Assembly (NCBI RefSeq): GCF_002734215.1
Contig: NZ_NSEB01000023.1
Span: 124,102 to 188,101, forward strand
Reading direction: 5' to 3'
Length of the DNA stretch: 64,000 nucleotides
DNA from: Fredinandcohnia onubensis
Lineage (GTDB): Bacteria > Bacillota > Bacilli > Bacillales > Bacillaceae_L
Shown here: positions 25,678 through 34,372 of the stretch, piece after piece
Layout of the letters: every line of letters starts with the position of its first letter
Numbering within the stretch: position 1 is the first letter of the stretch
Notes under the pieces: generated by a model
The model's database searches: none
Told to the model about the DNA's origin: nothing
The model's input: the letters and a program-made list of their open reading frames with translations, nothing else
Program-made: the position numbers and the translations under genes

Positions 25678-25708
25678 TCACCTGTCCTGTGGGCGGGTGA
25701 TTTTTTTT
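25678..25708 (+). terminator. Terminator of the sigma/ABC operon
   Basis: TCACCTGTCC pairs with GGGCGGGTGA (two G-T pairs) around TGT, followed by eight T. It runs straight into the tandem repeat array. Confidence 0.85.
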
Positions 25709-25962
25709 ATGAAGAGGAAAACTCTGCGGAAGCGATCGGCGAATCCCCTTCATAAGTGGAATGAAGAGGAAACCCAATGGAATAGATTGAGGAATCCCCT
25801 TCATAAGCGGTATGAAGAGGAAAACCCCCCAGAAAAAAACAGCGAATCCCCTTCATAAGCGGTATGAAGAGGAAAGCCCGCCAGAAAAAAACTTCGAATC
25901 CTCTTCATAAGCGATATGAAGAGGAAAACTCCGCAGAAAAAACCCGCGAATCCCCTTCATAA
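25709..25962. repeat. Five tandem 51-52-bp repeats, each a hairpin unit
   Basis: Units begin at 25709, 25761, 25812, 25864 and 25916. Each starts ATGAAGAGGAAA, has a variable middle, and ends AATCCCCTTCATAAGCG. Across each junction CTTCATA and TATGAAG form a hairpin around AGCGG-type loops, so the array is a row of identical small stem-loops with divergent spacers. The remaining 137 bases to the next gene show nothing clear. No protein is encoded across it. Confidence 0.9.
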
Positions 25963-26099
25963 GCAAATAAACAATATTTCACCACTATCCTAATTTCTTT
26001 CACCCACCCACCCCAATTTCATCACAACCCATGCATGATACCCAAATTACTGGAAATCCTAAACCCAAACTTACTTATTTTAGGAAATGAGGGTTTATT

Positions 26100-27665
26100 G
26101 TGGCAAATGAGAAAAAGCTTCCCGAAGCACCCGAGCCTTTATGGAGAGCCGATGTTGACATTCCAGAGTTTCCTCCACTCGAAGAAGACCTTGAGGTAGA
26201 TGTTGTGATTGTAGGTGGGGGGATTGCAGGTATAACCTCCGCGTATGTCTTAGTAAACGAGGGATTGAAAGTCGCCGTATTAGAGGCGGATCATTTAATT
26301 AACGGTACTTCCGGACACACGACTGCAAAAGTTACGGCACAGCATGACCTTATCTATGATGAGTTCATTACAAATTTCGGAAGAAGCACGGCAAGGCTTT
26401 ATTATGAAGCAAACACGGATGCATTAAATTTTGTCAAAAAAACAGTAGAAGAGCACCAAATCGATTGTGATTTTAAGGAACAGGATGCCTACCTGTACTC
26501 CACAACAGATGAGTATGCACAAAAGATTGAGAGCGAGGCACAAGCCTATGAAAAAATTGGAATTGATGGTGGCCTTGTAGACACTATTCCTTTTGACATT
26601 GAGATAAAAAACGCAATTGTGATGAAAAATCAGGGACAATTCCATCCAGTCAAATATTTAGCGCACCTTGTCAAAATCATTAAAGAAAAAGGTGGCCACA
26701 TTTTTGAACATACGGTTGCGGTCAATGTTGAAACAGGCGAAAAACCTACCGTACTAACTCGCAATAACAAACGGGTAACTGGTGGTTTTATCCTCGCGTG
26801 TTCTCATTTCCCATTTTTCGAAGGGACAGGGCTTTATTCGGCTAGAATGAAAGCGTCGCGTTCATACGCTGTTGCCATTAAAGCACAGGAGAGTTACCCG
26901 GGTGGGATGTATTTGAGTGTCGATAAGCCAACTCGTTCGATTCGATCTGTTTCAACGAATGGCGAAGAGTACATTATCCTTGGAGGCGGAAGCCATCAAA
27001 CGGGTGAAAGAACGGACACAAAGGAAGATTACAATTCCTTACGTATTTTTAGTGAACAGGTTTTTGAATTAGAGGATATTCAATACCACTGGTCCGCACA
27101 AGATCTTGAGACACTGGACAAAATCCCATATATCGGGGAGTTAACAACCAGTGAACCAAACATTCTGGTCGCAACGGGTTTCCGTAAGTGGGGTATGACA
27201 AACAGTGCAGTAGCTGCGTTACTATTTAGAGATATTATTTTGAAACGCAATAACCCATATCGCGATCTGTATTCACCAGCTCGATTCTATGCACATCCAT
27301 CTCTGAAAAATTTCTTTGTGAACAATGCGAAAGTGGTGAAGCATTTAGTACAAGGAAAAATGGAAATTCCTCAGAAAAATCTCAATGACATTCAGAATGG
27401 GGAAGGTGCCGTAATCTCCATTGATGGACATCGAAAAGGGGCTTACAAAGACGAAACTGGAAAACTGTACATTGTAGATACAACCTGCACCCATGTTGGC
27501 TGTGAAACTCATTGGAATAATAGTGAAAAATCGTGGGACTGCCCGTGTCACGGATCACGTTTCTCCTATACAGGTGAAGTTTTAGAAGGTCCGGCAGAAA
27601 AGCCACTACAGCAATACGATTACACAATGCTTGATAACTTAACATCAGAGGATTCAGGTTATTAG
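26100..27665 (+). CDS. FAD-dependent oxidoreductase with C-terminal Rieske domain (YhfW-like)
   Basis: A 521-residue two-domain protein. The N-terminal DAO-type FAD fold begins DVVIVGGGIAGITSAYVL, and about residues 430-510 form a Rieske [2Fe-2S] domain with CTHVGC and CPCHGSRF ligand motifs. This is the layout of B. subtilis YhfW, whose substrate is unknown. GTG start at 26100 with a GAGGG site. Single gene with its own terminator. The 52-bp repeat array lies upstream. Confidence 0.92.
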   Translation: MANEKKLPEAPEPLWRADVDIPEFPPLEEDLEVDVVIVGGGIAGITSAYVLVNEGLKVAVLEADHLINGTSGHTTAKVTAQHDLIYDEFITNFGRSTARLYYEANTDALNFVKKTVEEHQIDCDFKEQDAYLYSTTDEYAQKIESEAQAYEKIGIDGGLVDTIPFDIEIKNAIVMKNQGQFHPVKYLAHLVKIIKEKGGHIFEHTVAVNVETGEKPTVLTRNNKRVTGGFILACSHFPFFEGTGLYSARMKASRSYAVAIKAQESYPGGMYLSVDKPTRSIRSVSTNGEEYIILGGGSHQTGERTDTKEDYNSLRIFSEQVFELEDIQYHWSAQDLETLDKIPYIGELTTSEPNILVATGFRKWGMTNSAVAALLFRDIILKRNNPYRDLYSPARFYAHPSLKNFFVNNAKVVKHLVQGKMEIPQKNLNDIQNGEGAVISIDGHRKGAYKDETGKLYIVDTTCTHVGCETHWNNSEKSWDCPCHGSRFSYTGEVLEGPAEKPLQQYDYTMLDNLTSEDSGY

Positions 27666-27676
27666 TAGATAGAACA

Positions 27677-27717
27677 AATCAGGTGCATTTTTCATTTAGC
27701 ACCTGATTATTATTTTT
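27677..27717 (+). terminator. Intrinsic terminator
   Basis: AATCAGGTGC (27677-27686) pairs perfectly with GCACCTGATT (27699-27708), followed by ATTATTTTT. Confidence 0.85.
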
Positions 27718-27807
27718 AAAAACATCTTACCTATATTTTCATAAGAAACTGACTTATACGTCAACTCTAACACTACGAGTTGGTAGTATTGTAAGTTTGT
27801 ACTATTT

Positions 27808-28710
27808 CTAACTTTCTAGAGTATTCCCATTTAAAATTTGATTTAAAAATGCTTCAACAGGGGGTTTAAGAACAGTGTCTCGATGGTAAACAGTATAGAA
27901 GTAACGGGAAAATAAAATATCACGAATGGGATACGCTTTAAGTAAATTTAAATTTAGCTCTTTTTTTATAGCGTTTTTGGAAATAATTGAAAAGCCTAGT
28001 CCGGCTTCTACTGCTTGTTTAATTGCCTCAGTACTTCCTAGCTCTAAGACAACATTTAACTTTGTAGGGGTGTAACCATGTTTTTTAATACATTGAACCA
28101 TTACGGTTCTTGTACCAGATCCTTTTTCACGAAGTACAAGTGGTAAGTGAAAAAGTTCCTTCATGGTAATATCCACTTTGTCAGCACCAAAAAAATCGCA
28201 TGGGGCGATTAAAATTAGTTCATCTTTCATAAATGGTTGCAAAATTAGATCTGGATCTTTAACCGGTGCTTCGATTAGTCCTAAATCGAGTACATGGTCT
28301 TTAATTTGCAAAAGTATTTGATCAGTGTTAGTTATGTCAATACTTAATTCTATTAAGGGGTAATTCTCTTTAAAACTCCCTAAAAGTTGGGGGAGTATAT
28401 TTTCACCAATCGTCAAACTAGATGCAACCTTCAACTGTCCATGTATTTCTCCATGTAAATCGGAAATTTCCTTTTCCGCTGATTCACTTAATCTAATAAT
28501 CTCTTTTGCATATTTATAAAATATTTTGGCTGAAGCTGTAAGTTCTACTTGTTTAGTTGTTCTCTCAAATAAAGTTGTATTTAAATGACGTTCTAATGAT
28601 TTTATTTGTGAAGTAATAGTAGGTTGAGAAAGGTAAAGTGTTTTAGCAGATTCAGAGAAATTTTTTTTATCAGCAACAGTGACAAATGTTTTTAACTGGT
28701 CAAAGTTCAC
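27808..28710 (-). CDS. LysR-family regulator, CysL/YwfK-like
   Basis: A 300-residue LysR protein. HTH residues 1-60 (QLKTFVTVADKKNFSESAKTLYLSQP is split by the usual helix turn) and a periplasmic-binding-like effector domain from about residue 90. It resembles the CysL group that controls sulfite/sulfur genes in Bacillus, but this is by general similarity and context only. It follows the YeiH-type exporter by 214 bases, as in many LysR-YeiH pairs. GTG start with AAAGGATG upstream. Confidence 0.88.
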   Translation of the reverse strand: MNFDQLKTFVTVADKKNFSESAKTLYLSQPTITSQIKSLERHLNTTLFERTTKQVELTASAKIFYKYAKEIIRLSESAEKEISDLHGEIHGQLKVASSLTIGENILPQLLGSFKENYPLIELSIDITNTDQILLQIKDHVLDLGLIEAPVKDPDLILQPFMKDELILIAPCDFFGADKVDITMKELFHLPLVLREKGSGTRTVMVQCIKKHGYTPTKLNVVLELGSTEAIKQAVEAGLGFSIISKNAIKKELNLNLLKAYPIRDILFSRYFYTVYHRDTVLKPPVEAFLNQILNGNTLES

Positions 28711-28924
28711 TAAATTACATCCTTTCCGAAAATAAAAATATATCCAATTATAAGAGATTTATGGTTTCTAATTCGTGTTCTTCGTCTTGACTTGCTGTTT
28801 GCAAGCAGTCTTTAGATGCAACCGAAATACCTCAAATAGTAACTCTAATTATGGCCTTATTAACAAAATTAGGGGATAACATTATTAATTTGAAAATTCT
28901 AAAAATAAATCTTCGATATCGAAA

Positions 28925-30109
28925 TTATATCGTAATAAATCCTCCGAGTAAATAGACCATTCCGAGGCTTACGAGACCTACTGATAAAGCCGCAATAAAC
29001 CCAATATAGAGTGGTTTTAAGCCTAATCCTTTAAATATACGGAAACTAGTAGATAATCCTACAGCTGCCATTGCAATTCCGAGCATGTACTTAGATCCCA
29101 CGGTACTAACAAACGAATGAGTAGCATTCCAGTTTTCTGGACTCAGAAATCCAAATGCTGAATTATTGTGTACTAGGTTCGCATCTCCTATAGAACGTAT
29201 GATGGCCATTGCTAGAAACCCAATAACAAAATAAGGAATTAATTTATACCATTTTGGAATTGTTTGTTCCTCGGTTTTTGCCTGTTTATTTTGAAGAAAA
29301 AAATAAGACATAATTGGAACAACTGCAATAATAAAGAAATTGCGAGTTAGCTTTGTTATGGTTGCGATATCGATTACTTTCTCAATATTAAAGGATTGAT
29401 TATACATTAAGGCTGCCCCGGTAACTTGAGCTGTGTCGTGTATTGCTGTTCCAAGAAATAATCCTACTCTTATAGGATCATTATTAAATAGATAGAATGC
29501 CATAAACGGATAGATTAACATCCCTATTAATCCAAAGAGAGTGATATTTGCAACAGCATATGAGATCTCATCATCACTTGCTTTTATTGCAGGGGAAACG
29601 GCCATAATTGCTGTAACTCCACAAATCCCTGTTCCGCAAGCAACTAGCGTACCTAATCGGGTAGATTGCTTTAACTTTTTAGTGAAAAATATTGTAATGA
29701 ACAATCCACTTAAGATGCATACTACTACGATTGGGAGACCCCATCCCCCTAGCCGAATAACATCTACGATACTTAATCGAAATCCGATAAAAATAATCCC
29801 CAACTTGAGGAAAAATTTCATTGCAAACCTTACTCCATCAATAAATAAGTTATGCATGCCGATTACGTTTCGAATGAGCAATCCTAGGATTATCGAAACA
29901 AATATTCCTGAAATTGGGCTGGAACTTCCACTTGGAAGTATGCCTAAATACGTTAAAACAGAACCTAACCAATTTGATAATACAATACCTACAAACATAA
30001 TAGTAATGCAGCACAAAATACCAGGTAAAATTTTAGCTAACTTTTTAGATCTAACGATTGTTTGAATTTTACCAGTTACTTTTAATTCTTTACCGCGAGC
30101 CATTTCCAA
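28925..30109 (-). CDS. YeiH-type putative sulfate exporter family transporter
   Basis: About 394 residues with ten or eleven hydrophobic helices. Family marks include ISGIFVSIILGLLIRNVIG, FIGFRLSIVDVIRLGGWG, ACGTGICGVTAIMAVSPAI and GTAIHDTAQVTGAAL. Members are annotated as sulfate exporters; some neighbour sulfite- or taurine-releasing pathways. A ribosome site GGGGGAG lies inside the longest reading, so TTG 30109 (or ATG 30103) is the likely start. It is divergent from the CoA-transferase operon. Confidence 0.88.
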   Translation of the reverse strand: MEMARGKELKVTGKIQTIVRSKKLAKILPGILCCITIMFVGIVLSNWLGSVLTYLGILPSGSSSPISGIFVSIILGLLIRNVIGMHNLFIDGVRFAMKFFLKLGIIFIGFRLSIVDVIRLGGWGLPIVVVCILSGLFITIFFTKKLKQSTRLGTLVACGTGICGVTAIMAVSPAIKASDDEISYAVANITLFGLIGMLIYPFMAFYLFNNDPIRVGLFLGTAIHDTAQVTGAALMYNQSFNIEKVIDIATITKLTRNFFIIAVVPIMSYFFLQNKQAKTEEQTIPKWYKLIPYFVIGFLAMAIIRSIGDANLVHNNSAFGFLSPENWNATHSFVSTVGSKYMLGIAMAAVGLSTSFRIFKGLGLKPLYIGFIAALSVGLVSLGMVYLLGGFITI

Positions 30110-30190
30110 TTGAAACTCCCCCATCAAAAATTGTTAATAAGAACGTAACACATAAAAGCTTTAAAAGGTTATTGATGTTTTTGATGAAGG

Positions 30191-30209
30191 TTATTAAATA
30201 TTCTAATAA
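30191..30209. promoter_or_regulatory. LysR-type inverted repeat TTATTA-N7-TAATAA
   Basis: TTATTA (30191-30196) and TAATAA (30204-30209) form a T-N11-A palindrome in the divergent region between the YeiH gene and the CoA-transferase operon. A related ATTGATAG element lies about 35 bases on. One of the two LysR proteins is the likely binder. In AT-rich DNA such symmetry also arises by chance. Confidence 0.4.
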
Positions 30210-30335
30210 GTAAAATATAAATTTTAATGGATATTAATCTCTTATTGATAGTTTTAAGTTATCGATGTTAAAAAACACCAAATATTTTTACTATTCTAAT
30301 TAAACTATAATTAAAACAAGGAGGAGATGAAAATT

Positions 30336-30713
30336 ATGTTATTAGGAATGGTATTGTCAAACGATAAGGAAACGATTGTCCCAATAGTTGAAGGAGAGAT
30401 TGCTCGTATTTACGATACTGAAACAGGTCAATTTACAGATGCACCTAACCCTGCTTTAGGTCTTAAGGAGGGGCGAAGAGGAGCTACTGTCAATTGGATG
30501 GTAAATAACGGAGTAAAAATTTTATGTGCACCGCCGGGTATGCTTTGTGAGCTATCCTATTCCAAGGCACAAGAAAAGCAGTTGACTTTTTATAGATTAG
30601 AACCAAGTACCAAATTTATTACATTGCAAAATCAAATAAAAAGTGGACAACTGAATTTGAGTGAAACGTTGCCAGATAATGAGGTTGAGCCGAGCGGACC
30701 AGTTACAAAATAA
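30336..30713 (+). CDS. Small protein, possibly NifX-like fold
   Basis: About 125 residues. It starts with a short strand (LLGMVLSNDKETIVPIVEGE), has an EIARIYDTETGQ hairpin, a central GRRGATVNWMVNNGVKILCA helix-strand and ends in a charged tail (NEVEPSGPVTK). Layout and the AxVNWxVxNGVKxxxxP pattern recall the NifX/NifB cofactor-binding fold, in which a small anionic cluster is bound; I hold this loosely. AAGGAGG precedes two possible ATGs (30327, 30336). First gene of the operon, ending 17 bases before the CoA-transferase. Confidence 0.55.
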   Translation: MLLGMVLSNDKETIVPIVEGEIARIYDTETGQFTDAPNPALGLKEGRRGATVNWMVNNGVKILCAPPGMLCELSYSKAQEKQLTFYRLEPSTKFITLQNQIKSGQLNLSETLPDNEVEPSGPVTK

Positions 30714-30730
30714 GGAGTGTGACATCCAAT

Positions 30731-31969
30731 ATGGACAGATTAGGTACTAAGAAGTTACCAGGAAGTTCAGAATTCGGTCCTTTAAAAGGGCTTAAGGTTT
30801 TGGATATAGGAACGCTAATTGCAGGACCTTTTGGAGCAGGACTTCTTGCAGATTTTGGAGCAGACGTTATCAAGATTGAATTACCTAAAGTAGGTGACCC
30901 AATTAGACAATACGGCAAGCCAACATCAAATGGCAGTTCACTTGCCTGGGTAGACGGTGCTCGTAATAAACACTGTATTACCCTAGATATGCGGAAGCCT
31001 GAAGGGCAAGAATTACTTAAACGTTTAGTTGAATGGGCTGATATTCTAGTAGAGAACTTTTCTCCTGGAACCCTTGAATCCTGGAATTTAGGTTATTCTC
31101 AACTTTCTGAGATCAATCCCCGATTAATCATGGTAAGGGTATCTGGTTATGGTCAAACTGGACCATATAAAAATAAACCTGGCCTTGACCGTACTGCATT
31201 AAGTTATAGTGGACTAAGTTATGTATCAGGGCATCCCGATAAACCACCTGTAAAAATGGGCATTTCAATTGCTGATTATCTGACCGGAACATTTAATGCT
31301 CTTTCTGCATTAATGGCAGTATATTATCGTGATGTAATAGGTTCGGGGAAAGGGCAAGAAATTGATTTAGCACTTTATGAAGCCCCATTTCGTATTTCCG
31401 AGGATATAATTGCATCCTATGGCGTGTATGGAGAAGTGCGTGAGCGGGTTGGTAACCGTCATCTTTCTATGGCGCCAGCAGAAACTTATATGTCTGGAGA
31501 TGGTCGTTGGATTACAATTCACGCTGGATTAAATAGTTCATTTAAACGATTAGCCACAGCGATGAATATGGAATATTTACTTGAGGATCCCCGATTTATC
31601 GGTATGCGTAATCGTGCAAAATATACTGACGAATTGAATGAAATAATTGAGAAATGGTTACAAAATCATACTGCAAATCAAGTACTTGAGAAACTTGAAG
31701 CAGCAGGTGTCCCGGTTGCTCCTGTAAATAGTGTTGAGCATATTTTTCAGGATCCTCACATAGCCGCACGTGAAAATATTGTTGAGGTCACTGATTCTGA
31801 AGAAGGAAAGATTCCAGTCCCTGGGGTCGTTCCAAAGTTTTCACAAACACCAGGAAAGATTGCATGGTCTGGTAAATCATTAGGTGCCGATAATGAACAT
31901 ATATATCTTGGCCTTCTTGAGTTAGATTTATTGGAATATGAAAAGTTAAAGGAGAAGAATGTAATTTAG
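30731..31969 (+). CDS. Class III (CaiB/BaiF) CoA-transferase 1
   Basis: About 412 residues. GLKVLDIGTLIAGPFGAGLLADFGADVIKIE opens the fold (shown in parts: the motif AGPF and ADFGADVIKIE), RNKHCITLDMRKPEG and LVENFSPG follow, and the catalytic Asp is in SIADYLTG (Asp182). The enzyme moves CoA from one acyl-CoA to a carboxylate. A second, distinct copy lies 3.6 kb on in the same operon. Substrate is unknown. AAGGAG is upstream, but spacing to the ATG (13) and to a GTG at 30719 (1) are both poor. Confidence 0.9.
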   Translation: MDRLGTKKLPGSSEFGPLKGLKVLDIGTLIAGPFGAGLLADFGADVIKIELPKVGDPIRQYGKPTSNGSSLAWVDGARNKHCITLDMRKPEGQELLKRLVEWADILVENFSPGTLESWNLGYSQLSEINPRLIMVRVSGYGQTGPYKNKPGLDRTALSYSGLSYVSGHPDKPPVKMGISIADYLTGTFNALSALMAVYYRDVIGSGKGQEIDLALYEAPFRISEDIIASYGVYGEVRERVGNRHLSMAPAETYMSGDGRWITIHAGLNSSFKRLATAMNMEYLLEDPRFIGMRNRAKYTDELNEIIEKWLQNHTANQVLEKLEAAGVPVAPVNSVEHIFQDPHIAARENIVEVTDSEEGKIPVPGVVPKFSQTPGKIAWSGKSLGADNEHIYLGLLELDLLEYEKLKEKNVI

Positions 31970-32005
31970 CTTGCACTTAATAACCAAATGTAGGAGGAGT
32001 ATTCC

Positions 32006-32740
32006 ATGAAACAGAGTGATGTCGTTAGGTACGAAAATAATGGACATATTGCAATGATCACGCTGCAGCGTCCCGAAAAATTAAATTCATTTAATAAAGA
32101 TATGGTTGAAGGTCTCTATAGTGCTTGGTGTAGATTTGAACAAGACCAAGAAGCAAGAGTTGCAATAATAACAGGTGAAGGCAAAGCCTTTAGTGCAGGG
32201 TTGGATTTGAATGATTTCACGCCTGTCTCCATGGCGATACCTAGTATTGGGGTGGAAGTTACCAAACCCGTAATAGCATCAATCAACGGTTATTGTATAG
32301 GAGTAGGATTAGTAATCGCAATGATGTCTGACATTCGAATAGTGAGTGAAAATGCTCAATTCATATACCCAGAGGCAAAAATAGGTTATACAGGTGGTGT
32401 GGGTTCACTATTGGCACAATACATACCTAAGGGTATTGCACTTGAAATGTTATTAACCGGTGATGGTATTTCAGCAAAAAGAGCATATGAACTCGGGTTT
32501 GCGAATCGAGTCGTACCAACAGATCAAGTTTTAGAAGAATCGATTAAAATGGCTCAAAAAATATCACAAAATGCTCCTAAGGTAGTTAAGGGACTAAAGA
32601 AATTGGCTAATAATCCAAATATAATGGAATTAACGGGTATGGGTAATAGAATAATTTCAGATATTGGCAGAAGCGAAGATAGAGTTGAAGGATTTCAAGC
32701 TTTTCTAAATAAAAGACAACCCAACTTTACTGATAGCTAG
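32006..32740 (+). CDS. Enoyl-CoA hydratase/isomerase family protein 1
   Basis: A 244-residue crotonase-fold protein. The oxyanion-hole segments GEGKAFSAGLDLND and SINGYCIGVGL are present, and both positions of the crotonase Glu pair are kept (PEAKIG and ALEMLLTGD). It can therefore be a true hydratase or isomerase acting on an enoyl-CoA made by the CoA-transferase route. ATG with GGAGGAG upstream; 36 bases after the CoA-transferase gene. Confidence 0.88.
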   Translation: MKQSDVVRYENNGHIAMITLQRPEKLNSFNKDMVEGLYSAWCRFEQDQEARVAIITGEGKAFSAGLDLNDFTPVSMAIPSIGVEVTKPVIASINGYCIGVGLVIAMMSDIRIVSENAQFIYPEAKIGYTGGVGSLLAQYIPKGIALEMLLTGDGISAKRAYELGFANRVVPTDQVLEESIKMAQKISQNAPKVVKGLKKLANNPNIMELTGMGNRIISDIGRSEDRVEGFQAFLNKRQPNFTDS

Positions 32741-32784
32741 TAGTTTATGAACCTAACATACATGTTAGAGGAAGGGATCTTAAT

Positions 32785-33174
32785 ATGAAAATTATTGATT
32801 ACCACTCACTTTCAATGGGAGAAAAGTTTACGAGTAAATTTATCATTACTGAAGAATTAATAAAAGACTATGTCGATGCCTTAGCAGATCCCCATCCACC
32901 TGGGAAAGTTCCTAACTATTTGTTTTTAAATTTTGCACCTATTTATGAAGCTTTTGATGGAAGATTGTCGCCTGGTACTCTACAAATCAAGCAAAAGATA
33001 GAGTTTTATCAAGAGGCGCTTGTCGGTGATGAAATAAATGTAACCGCTACCATAAAAGGTAAGTATAGAAAAAATGAAAGAGACTATTTTATTTATGAAG
33101 TAGATTTCCTAAAAGATAATGAGTTGGTTTGTAAACATGTTTCCACACATCTTTGGGATTTCCTAAGTAAATAA
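32785..33174 (+). CDS. Hotdog-fold protein, MaoC-like N-terminal type
   Basis: A 129-residue single hotdog domain resembling the N-terminal half of MaoC-type (FAS1-like) dehydratases: KIIDYHSLSMGEKFTSKFII, AFDGRLSPGTLQIKQKIEFY and INVTATIKGKYRKNERDY. It lacks the hydratase-2 catalytic motif, so it probably pairs with the second hotdog protein encoded next. GAGGAAGGG upstream of the ATG. Their order mirrors split two-subunit dehydratases. Confidence 0.75.
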   Translation: MKIIDYHSLSMGEKFTSKFIITEELIKDYVDALADPHPPGKVPNYLFLNFAPIYEAFDGRLSPGTLQIKQKIEFYQEALVGDEINVTATIKGKYRKNERDYFIYEVDFLKDNELVCKHVSTHLWDFLSK

Positions 33175-33186
33175 GAAAGGTAGGAT

Positions 33187-33552
33187 ATGCTTTTGAATGA
33201 GATAAAGTATGTCAGTGAACGATATAGTTTAACACAGGATCGAATAAATAAGTTTGCAAAAGCAAGTGGGGGTTATGGAAAGATCCATGTTGATCCCGAA
33301 CATGCAAAAAACACAATTTTCAAGGTGACATTGGCACACGGATTTCATCTGGTAGCAATAATTGAGAAAGAACTCAATAGTCTATATCCTAGTCGGAAGG
33401 ATGGAATGCTAGAAGTGAAATTCGTTAAACCAATAAAGGTAAACGAAGAATTTATTATTTGTTGTGTACCAGATGAACATAAAAATCTTCTTAAAGTAAC
33501 AATTCTTAATGAATTAAATGAGGTTGCTGTAGTTGGTACGGCAACAAAATAA
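33187..33552 (+). CDS. MaoC-like hotdog protein, catalytic-type subunit with altered motif
   Basis: A 121-residue hotdog domain. The hydratase-2 region reads SGGYGKIHVDPEHAKNTIF, so the catalytic His is kept while the Asp of the usual SGDxNPxH motif is Gly. A second family mark, AHGFHLVAIIEKEL, follows. Activity would depend on the missing Asp being replaced by the partner protein or not required. It starts 12 bases after the first hotdog gene; a TTG two codons in (33193) is an alternative start. Confidence 0.78.
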   Translation: MLLNEIKYVSERYSLTQDRINKFAKASGGYGKIHVDPEHAKNTIFKVTLAHGFHLVAIIEKELNSLYPSRKDGMLEVKFVKPIKVNEEFIICCVPDEHKNLLKVTILNELNEVAVVGTATK

Positions 33553-33576
33553 CATTTTGGTTGAAAGGATACAGAA

Positions 33577-34359
33577 ATGAATAATCTCGAGATTATTGTT
33601 CGGAAATATTTACATTCTAATAGAATATTAGTTGTTTCCCTAAATCGTCCAAAACAGCTGAATGCTCTTAATAAAGATTTAATACTCGAATTAAGAAAAA
33701 TACTGAAAAATCTTGAGGTTAATAATGATATCGATGCACTCATTTTGACAAGCGAAATTACAAAATCTTTTTGTTCGGGGATTGATGTAGGATATGTTCG
33801 TGGTTTATCAAATGAAGAAGCAGCTGATTTTTTCTATGAGTTAGCGGCTTTGTTTGAAATGGTTTCCGCCCTACCTTGCATAACAATTGCTGCAATAAAT
33901 GGTTATGCATATGGAGCGGGAGCAGACCTTGCATTAGCGTGCGACTTTCGTATTGGAGGAGCTTATACTCGTTTTAGCTTTCCGGGTCCACAGTTTGGTG
34001 TAGTATTAGGTACTCAACGATTAAAGAATGAAGTAGGCTCTGCTATTGCCCGTAAACTAGTCTTAACGGGACAAAAAATTGATGCAGAATATGCCTTGCA
34101 AATTGGATTACTACATGAAATCTGTGAAGAAGGAAGTTGCCTAGAAACAGCATTAGCATGGGCACGTAAAACCTCTCATATATCAAAACATGCGCAAAAG
34201 GCAATAAAAGACATATGTTTTTTAGATAATGAGTTTTCCAACCCCGAAAAGCAGTCATCGTTAGTACTTGCTAGAAACTCAGTCTTAGATGGAGACTTTC
34301 AATTAAGATTCAATAAATACTTAGAGCGTGTACAAAGCAGAAAGAAAAGTTCAAAATAA
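33577..34359 (+). CDS. Enoyl-CoA hydratase/isomerase family protein 2, Glu pair missing
   Basis: A 260-residue crotonase-fold protein. VSLNRPKQLNALNKDLILEL, SFCSGIDVGYV and AINGYAYGAGADLALACDF carry the fold and oxyanion hole. The hydratase Glu positions are changed: PE becomes PG, and the second site reads IARKLVLTGQ. It is thus unlikely to be an ordinary hydratase and may do isomerase, thioester hydrolase or C-S/C-C lyase chemistry. In line with its neighbours, ATG with GAAAGG upstream. Confidence 0.85.
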   Translation: MNNLEIIVRKYLHSNRILVVSLNRPKQLNALNKDLILELRKILKNLEVNNDIDALILTSEITKSFCSGIDVGYVRGLSNEEAADFFYELAALFEMVSALPCITIAAINGYAYGAGADLALACDFRIGGAYTRFSFPGPQFGVVLGTQRLKNEVGSAIARKLVLTGQKIDAEYALQIGLLHEICEEGSCLETALAWARKTSHISKHAQKAIKDICFLDNEFSNPEKQSSLVLARNSVLDGDFQLRFNKYLERVQSRKKSSK

Positions 34360-34372
34360 GGAAGGATGTCAT

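Noticed and set aside
25709-25962. Possible CRISPR array (regular repeats).
   Set aside because: Units are 51-52 bp with the conserved part at both ends and similar middles; there are no unique spacers and no cas genes.
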